NCBI GenBank assembly: GCA_946413945.1
Contig: CAMKMR010000101.1
Coordinates: 1 to 6,615 of the forward strand
Reading direction: 5' to 3'
Length of the DNA stretch: 6,615 bases
DNA from: an uncultured Lachnospiraceae bacterium
GTDB taxonomy: Bacteria; Bacillota; Clostridia; Lachnospirales; Lachnospiraceae
The notes below the pieces were generated by a model. It was not told the DNA's origin and made no database searches. It worked only from the letters and a program-made list of their open reading frames with translations. Below, one piece after another: positions 1 to 4,660 of this stretch. A program made the translations under genes and the position numbers. Each line of letters begins with the position of its first letter. The first letter of the stretch is position 1.

Positions 1-3000
1 AGATCAGTAAAGTAGATGTAACAACTAAGGAAGAACTTGAAGGAGCAACAATCCAGATCCTTGATAGCGAAGGAAAGGTTGTTGTACTTAATGGCAAAAA
101 GTTAGAGTGGGTATCAACTAAGGAAGCTCATGAAATAGTTGGACTTAAGACAGAAACAACTTATACCTTAAGAGAAACAGTAGCACCAGAAGGATATACA
201 ATTGCAGCAGATACAAAGTTCGAATTAAATAAGGACGGAAGTATCAACAGTGATAAGACAACTGCAACAACAGATAATGGAATACTTCTTGTTAATGATG
301 ATATGACATCAGTAAAAGTTAGCAAGGTAGATATTACAAATGACGAAGAACTTGAAGGTGCTCGTATCCAGATCCTTGACAAGGATGGAAATGTTGTTGA
401 AGAGTGGGTATCAACTAAGGAAGCACGCGAGATAACAGGTCTTAAGACAGGAGAAACATATACATTAAGAGAAACAGTAGCACCTGATGGATATGCAATT
501 GCTACAAATACTAAGTTTGAACTTAATGCTGATGGAACAATCAACAAAGATAAGACTACAACTGTAACTGATTCAACTGGAAGAATGCTTGTACAGGATA
601 AGAAGACATCAGTAAAGATCAGTAAAGTTGACATTGCTAATGGAGAAGAACTTGAAGGAGCAACAATCCAGATTCTCGATGGTGATGGAAAAGTTGTAGT
701 ACTTGATGGTAAAAAGGCAGAGTGTGTATCAACTAAGGAGCCTCACGAAGTAGTTGGACTTACTGTAGGAAAGACATATACATTAAGAGAAACAGTAGCA
801 CCAGCAGGTTACACTGTAGCAACAGATACAAAGTTTGAGCTTAATCTTGATGGAACTGTAAATACAGTAAATACAACAGCAACTATTGATAATGGAGTCA
901 TTCTTGTAGAAGACAGTATGACATCAGTTAAGATTAGCAAAACTGATATTGCTAATGGAGAAGAACTTGAAGGAGCAACAATCCAGATTCTTGATGAAAA
1001 TGGAAAGGTTGTAAAGATCAACGGTTCAGATCTTGAATGGGTATCTACAGATGAAGCTCATGAGATAAAGGGACTTGAAACAAAGAAGAAGTATATTCTT
1101 CGTGAAACAGTAGCACCGGATGGATATGCTATAGCAACAGATACATACTTCCAGTTAAAGGAAGATGGAACAGTAGATACAGCAAATACAACTACAGCAA
1201 TAAGAGAAGATGGAGTACTTCTTGTAGAAGATACAATGACATCGGTAAAAATCTCTAAGGCTGATATAACAAGCGGTGAAGAACTCGCAGGAGCAACAAT
1301 CCAGATTCTTGATGAAGATGAAAAGATTGTAAAGATCAACGGTTCAGATCTTGAATGGGTATCTACAGATGAAGCTCATGAGATAAAGGGACTTACAACA
1401 GGAAAGAAGTACATTCTTCGTGAGACTGTAGCTCCAGAAGGATATTGCATTGCAACTGATACATACTTTGAATTAAATGAAGATGGAACAGTAAATGCTA
1501 CAAAGACAACGGCAAAGATAAAAGATACTTCAGATAACAGTCTTCTTGTTGAAGATTCATTAACAAGGATCTACATAAGTAAGAAGGATGTTGAAGGAAT
1601 CAATTCTCTTGAAGGTGGAGTACTTCAGATTTTAAATGAAGACATGACAATTGCTAAGGATAAAGATGGCAATGAGATTGAAGCCGTAACTACTGATGGT
1701 GAGTACACTGAAATTACAGGCCTTGTTGCAGGAAAGAAATATTATATTCATGAAAAGACTGCACCAAAGGGTTATAAGCTAACAGCTGATTTAGTGTTTA
1801 CACTTAAAGAGGATGGTACAGTTGATTTCAAGGGTGCTACAAAGGAAGTTGATGGTCATACAGTAATGATCATGAAGGATGCGGTTACTTCACTTAACTT
1901 TACTAAGGTAGGTAAGGTAAATGAGAAGTGTGCAGATGATTCTAAGAAGACAGAACCATTAGAAGGCGTTACATTTAAAGCAACTCTTCTTGATACAGAA
2001 GGTAAGCCATTAACTAATGACGATGCATTTACAGCAACTGCGGTATCAAATGAAACTGGCTCGGTAATATTTGAAAATATTCCGGCTGGTGATTATATGA
2101 TCGAAGAAGTATCTACTTTAGATCATTATGAACTTGATGATACAGTTTACTATGCAAAGGTAAGCGATGCAGAGGATTCAGTATTTGAAGGTCTTACAAG
2201 AGATTTTGAGGCTACAGATGCTGTGGTTAACAATACGCTTGTAAATGATCAGTACAGAACAGATATCGTTCTTCAGAAGGTGGCAGAAAATGATCCATCT
2301 AAGTCTCTTCCGGGTTCTTTATATGAACTTTCAAAAGAAGTTGTTGGAGTAGATGGAAGTAAAGAAAAAGTTGTTATTGCAAGAGAAAGAACAGGCTTTG
2401 AAGGAAGACTTAAGTTTGCAGGAGTTCTTGCAGATGTAGAGTACACTATCACAGAGCTTGAAGATCCAGATGGATATTACTTATCAGAAAAGCCTATCCA
2501 TATTACATTCAGACTTGTAGCTGATCCACAGGATCCTAACAAAACTATTGTTGTATTTGATGCCGCAAGTTTTGATGGTGGAGAAGGTACTGCAACTATT
2601 GATGAGAATGGTGATATTACATGGTTTGAGCCAGTAACAGTTGTAAAATTTGCCAAGTACGATGAGGCTGGAAAGTTCCTTCCAGGGGCAACACTTCAGG
2701 TTATCGATGAAAAGGGTAATGTGATCGTTGAACCATGGATAACAGGAACAGATTACAAAGTGGTTTCTGGAATATTTGTTTCAGATGCAAGCATTGAATA
2801 TAGACTTGTAGAACTTGCAGCTCCAAAGGGATATGAAAAGGCAGATGATATAGCATTCCATCTTGACGATGAAAAGGTTGGACCTAATGCGGGTAAAGAA
2901 ATCATTGTTTCAATGACTGATAAGCTGAGCCATGAGGCAAAGGACGCAGATGTTATAGATGAAAAGCCAGATGGAAATAATGATTCGGTTACAAATATTC

Positions 3001-3116
3001 AGACAAATGATAATGCACCAATAATTCCTGTTGCAGGACTTATGATCTTATCATTAGTAGGATTTGTAGTAATCTTTTCAAAGAAAAAGAAAAATAAAAA
3101 GGAAGCTAAAGTATAG
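1..3116 (+). CDS. Cell-wall-anchored surface protein with at least nine tandem CnaB/SpaA-type domains (5' end outside window)
   Basis: Probable sortase-anchored adhesin, stalk or pilin-like protein. The frame is open from the window's left edge (first full codon at 3), giving 1037 visible residues; the ATG at 303 is internal to a repeat and has no Shine-Dalgarno site, so the signal peptide and start lie upstream. Domains by nucleotide position: R1 3-302, R2 303-602, R3 603-917, R4 918-1235, R5 1236-1559, R6 1560-1880, then divergent R7 about 1881-2249, R8 about 2250-2636 and R9 about 2637-2924. R1-R6 show a Lys strand (V-K-I-S-K-x-D), L-E-G-A-x-I-Q-I-L, an E-box (Y-x-L-R-E-T-V-A-P-x-G-Y in R1-R5) and a closing L-V-x-D strand. 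In CnaB families this Lys/Glu/Asp-or-Asn set forms an intramolecular isopeptide bond that stiffens the domain. The C-terminus has a polar linker, a sorting-like motif, a hydrophobic segment and a Lys-rich tail. Ligand and assembly state cannot be told; no sortase lies in the window. Confidence 0.9.
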   Translation, partial: ISKVDVTTKEELEGATIQILDSEGKVVVLNGKKLEWVSTKEAHEIVGLKTETTYTLRETVAPEGYTIAADTKFELNKDGSINSDKTTATTDNGILLVNDDMTSVKVSKVDITNDEELEGARIQILDKDGNVVEEWVSTKEAREITGLKTGETYTLRETVAPDGYAIATNTKFELNADGTINKDKTTTVTDSTGRMLVQDKKTSVKISKVDIANGEELEGATIQILDGDGKVVVLDGKKAECVSTKEPHEVVGLTVGKTYTLRETVAPAGYTVATDTKFELNLDGTVNTVNTTATIDNGVILVEDSMTSVKISKTDIANGEELEGATIQILDENGKVVKINGSDLEWVSTDEAHEIKGLETKKKYILRETVAPDGYAIATDTYFQLKEDGTVDTANTTTAIREDGVLLVEDTMTSVKISKADITSGEELAGATIQILDEDEKIVKINGSDLEWVSTDEAHEIKGLTTGKKYILRETVAPEGYCIATDTYFELNEDGTVNATKTTAKIKDTSDNSLLVEDSLTRIYISKKDVEGINSLEGGVLQILNEDMTIAKDKDGNEIEAVTTDGEYTEITGLVAGKKYYIHEKTAPKGYKLTADLVFTLKEDGTVDFKGATKEVDGHTVMIMKDAVTSLNFTKVGKVNEKCADDSKKTEPLEGVTFKATLLDTEGKPLTNDDAFTATAVSNETGSVIFENIPAGDYMIEEVSTLDHYELDDTVYYAKVSDAEDSVFEGLTRDFEATDAVVNNTLVNDQYRTDIVLQKVAENDPSKSLPGSLYELSKEVVGVDGSKEKVVIARERTGFEGRLKFAGVLADVEYTITELEDPDGYYLSEKPIHITFRLVADPQDPNKTIVVFDAASFDGGEGTATIDENGDITWFEPVTVVKFAKYDEAGKFLPGATLQVIDEKGNVIVEPWITGTDYKVVSGIFVSDASIEYRLVELAAPKGYEKADDIAFHLDDEKVGPNAGKEIIVSMTDKLSHEAKDADVIDEKPDGNNDSVTNIQTNDNAPIIPVAGLMILSLVGFVVIFSKKKKNKKEAKV
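1009..1076 (+). repeat. 68-bp perfect direct repeat, copy A (within R4)
   Basis: By eye, this stretch is identical over 68 bases to 1327-1394, exactly 318 bp (106 codons) downstream. Within an array whose other copies differ at many synonymous sites, this long perfect match marks R4 and R5 as a recent duplication or a gene-conversion tract. Confidence 0.9.
1327..1394 (+). repeat. 68-bp perfect direct repeat, copy B (within R5)
   Basis: This is the second copy of the stretch at 1009-1076. Sequence diverges directly after it (gaaaca versus acaaca), while both copies still encode the same kind of E-box strand downstream. Confidence 0.9.
2994..3113 (+). other. C-terminal cell-wall sorting signal (N-I-Q-T-N-D motif, membrane segment, Lys-rich tail)
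   Basis: The protein ends with N-I-Q-T-N-D-N-A-P (from 2994), a roughly 21-residue hydrophobic stretch (3015-3077) and a tail of S-K-K-K-K-N-K-K-E-A-K-V. This three-part layout is that of a sortase substrate. The motif is not LPXTG. It resembles the NPQTN/NPKTG class recognised by class B sortases, with Ile in place of Pro, and the xxTGD-type signals I associate with Clostridia. Which sortase uses it is inference. Confidence 0.75.
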
Positions 3117-3129
3117 GCTTTGAACTTGG

Positions 3130-3159
3130 GGACGCGGAAATAACTTTCGCGTCCTTTTT
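3130..3159 (+). terminator. Rho-independent terminator after the surface-protein gene
   Basis: A perfect 7-bp GC-rich stem (ggacgcg at 3130-3136, cgcgtcc at 3148-3154) extends by a G-T and two A-T pairs to a 5-nt loop and is followed by five T residues (3155-3159). It starts 14 bases after the stop codon. The reverse strand has no T-run after the stem, so it works only in the + direction. It separates the surface-protein gene from the metY unit. Confidence 0.9.
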
Positions 3160-3266
3160 AAATATATGGCAGATATAAGACCTTAGTGATGATAGAATGG
3201 TAAGATTATGGTATGTACAGTAGTTGGTGTTTTAAGTTAAGAAGAATTATGACTATAAATTTAGCC

Positions 3267-3295
3267 TTGAAAGAATGAAATGAAGTTTATATAAT
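3267..3295 (+). promoter_or_regulatory. Sigma-A promoter for the metY-ygiQ unit
   Basis: A TTGAAA -35 box (3267-3272) lies exactly 17 bp before a perfect TATAAT -10 box (3290-3295). Transcription would start near 3302, giving a leader of about 75 nt before the metY ATG. The upstream stretch 3160-3266 holds no ORF, RNA or clear operator that I can see. I found no S-box (SAM-I) or T-box pattern, and the leader looks too short for either. Confidence 0.75.
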
Positions 3296-3340
3296 TACTT
3301 TAGCTTATTAAAGTTATTAGGAAAAAACTATAAGATGCAG

Positions 3341-3359
3341 TTGTTTTTTAAAAAAACAA
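3341..3359 (+). repeat. A/T-only inverted repeat in the metY leader
   Basis: Nine-base arms (ttgtttttt at 3341-3349 and aaaaaacaa at 3351-3359) flank a single central A, ending 6 bases before the Shine-Dalgarno site. It could form a weak RNA hairpin beside the ribosome site, or bind a dimeric protein as DNA. A/T-rich DNA produces such palindromes by chance, so a function is uncertain. Confidence 0.4.
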
Positions 3360-3365
3360 AGTACC

Positions 3366-3371
3366 AGGAGG
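3366..3371 (+). promoter_or_regulatory. Shine-Dalgarno site that fixes the metY start
   Basis: A perfect AGGAGG lies five bases before the ATG at 3377. It places translation start there and not at the in-frame ATG at 3335, which has only a weak purine stretch upstream and would add a non-homologous 14-residue Lys-rich extension. Confidence 0.92.
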
Positions 3372-3376
3372 AAAAA

Positions 3377-4654
3377 ATGAGACAGGAAACAAAGTGCATT
3401 CAGGCAGGATATATGCCAAAGAATGGTGAATCAAGGATGATACCTATCGTTCAGAGTACAACATTTAAGTATGATACAAGTGAGGATATGGGTAAGCTTT
3501 TTGACCTTGAAGCAGAAGGCTATTTCTATACAAGACTTCAGAATCCTACAAATGATTATGTGGCAGCAAAGATTGCGGCTCTTGAAGGCGGTACAGCAGC
3601 AATGCTTACTTCGTCAGGACAGGCAGCAAATTTCTTCTCAGTTTTTAATATAGCCAATGCGGGAGATCATATTGTTGCATCAGCCTCAATCTACGGTGGA
3701 ACTTTCAATCTGTTTAATGTAACTATGAGAAAGATGGGGATTGATTTCACATTTGTTGATCCAGAATGCACAGATGAAGAATTAGAAGCAGCATTTAAGC
3801 CTAATACTAAAGCTGTGTTTGGAGAAACTATCGCCAACCCGGCTCTTATAGTATTTGATATTGAGAGATTTGCAGATGCAGCTCATAAGCATGGAGTTCC
3901 TCTTATCGTTGATAATACATTTGCTACACCAATCAATTGCAGACCATTTGAATTTGGAGCAGATATCGTAACGCACTCAACAACAAAATATATGGACGGA
4001 CATGATGCGACTGTTGGTGGAGCTATCGTAGATTCAGGTAAATTTGACTGGATGGAGAATAAGGATAAGTTCCCAGGACTTACAACTCCTGATGATTCTT
4101 ATCATGGAATCACATATGCGGAAAAATTTGGAAAAGAAGGTGCATTTATAACAAAGTGTACAGCTCAGTTAATGCGTGATTTTGGAGCTATTCAGGCACC
4201 AATGAATGCATATTTCCTTAACCTTGGGCTTGAATCTCTTGCTGTAAGAATGGAAAGACATTGCAGCAATGCAATGAAGGTTGCCAAGTTCCTTGAAGCA
4301 AATGAAAAGGTTGCATGGGTTAATTATCCAGGTCTTGAGTCAAATAAATATTATGAAATGGCAAAGAAATATATGCCAAATGGAACTTGCGGTGTTGTTT
4401 CATTTGGAGTTAAGGGTGGAAGAAAGGCGGCAGAAGAATTTATGAAGCATCTTAAGGTTGCTATCATAGCAACCCATGTTGCTGATGCTCATACCTGCGT
4501 TCTTCATCCGGCTTCATCAACTCATCGTCAGCTTACAGATGAAGAGCTTGTTAAGGGTGGAGTTCTTCCGGATCTTATCAGACTTTCTGTTGGTATCGAA
4601 AATGTAAATGATATCATTGAAGATCTTCAGCAGGCATTAGACGCTATAAAGTAA
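3377..4654 (+). CDS. metY: O-acetylhomoserine sulfhydrylase (O-acetylhomoserine aminocarboxypropyltransferase), PLP-dependent
   Basis: Cytosolic Cys/Met-metabolism PLP enzyme, expected to convert O-acetyl-L-homoserine plus sulfide into homocysteine and acetate, the direct sulfhydrylation route to methionine. The 425 residues match the usual MetY length. Visible motifs are Y51-T-R53 (phosphate contact from the neighbouring subunit in this family), S80-G81-Q82, Y106 (stacks on the PLP ring), D179-N-T (pyridine nitrogen), the Schiff-base lysine K204 in S-T-T-K-Y-M-D-G-H, and R402 in L-I-R-L-S-V-G-I-E (substrate carboxylate). The segment around residues 225-265 (F-P-G-L-T-T-P-D-D-S-Y-H-G) and G-E-T-I-A-N-P point to MetY and not to cystathionine gamma-synthase or methionine gamma-lyase, though a lyase side activity cannot be excluded. 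The start is set by the AGGAGG at 3366. The gene is first in a probable operon with the ygiQ-like gene, six bases downstream. Confidence 0.93.
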   Translation: MRQETKCIQAGYMPKNGESRMIPIVQSTTFKYDTSEDMGKLFDLEAEGYFYTRLQNPTNDYVAAKIAALEGGTAAMLTSSGQAANFFSVFNIANAGDHIVASASIYGGTFNLFNVTMRKMGIDFTFVDPECTDEELEAAFKPNTKAVFGETIANPALIVFDIERFADAAHKHGVPLIVDNTFATPINCRPFEFGADIVTHSTTKYMDGHDATVGGAIVDSGKFDWMENKDKFPGLTTPDDSYHGITYAEKFGKEGAFITKCTAQLMRDFGAIQAPMNAYFLNLGLESLAVRMERHCSNAMKVAKFLEANEKVAWVNYPGLESNKYYEMAKKYMPNGTCGVVSFGVKGGRKAAEEFMKHLKVAIIATHVADAHTCVLHPASSTHRQLTDEELVKGGVLPDLIRLSVGIENVNDIIEDLQQALDAIK

Positions 4655-4660
4655 TAAAAA

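Larger units (their letters stand above)
3..1880 (+). repeat. Six tandem CnaB-type repeats, period about 300-324 bp
   Basis: Six in-frame direct repeats within the surface-protein gene encode 100, 100, 105, 106, 108 and 107 residues. The first is cut by the window edge by only a few residues, and more copies may lie upstream. R1 and R3 share a V-V-V-L-x-G-K-K insert before (L/A)-E-(W/C)-V-S-T-K-E. R4 and R5 share V-K-I-N-G-S-D-L-E-W-V-S-T-D-E. R2 lacks six residues at this place. R6 is the most diverged, with an E-box of Y-I-H-E-K-T-A-P-K-G-Y. High nucleotide similarity between copies points to growth by duplication. Confidence 0.9.

Noticed and set aside
303..311. ATG at 303 as the start of the surface-protein gene
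   Set aside because: The same frame is open back to base 3 and encodes another full CnaB repeat with an E-box. The Met belongs to the recurring M-T-S-V-K strand, and no Shine-Dalgarno site precedes it.
161..1339. Antisense open frames at 161-634, 809-1021 and 1058-1339
   Set aside because: They lie opposite the CnaB repeats, recur with the repeat period, and have Ser/Val-rich low-complexity translations that follow from the sense codons. They are shadows.
3160..3266. Possible regulatory RNA or extra promoter upstream of the metY promoter
   Set aside because: The only hint is a TATAAA at 3254 without a fair -35 box at the right distance. I see no hairpin or riboswitch pattern.
3335..3376. 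Longer N-terminus of MetY starting at 3335
   Set aside because: The extension is A/T-driven, is not part of the MetY family fold and spans the AGGAGG site that serves the ATG at 3377.
3471..3653. Small + strand ORF inside metY
   Set aside because: It lies wholly within metY in another frame, has no ribosome site and shows no recognisable protein features.
3782..3976. Minus-strand ORF opposite metY
   Set aside because: It has no Shine-Dalgarno site and overlaps the conserved PLP-binding region of metY, so it is a chance frame.
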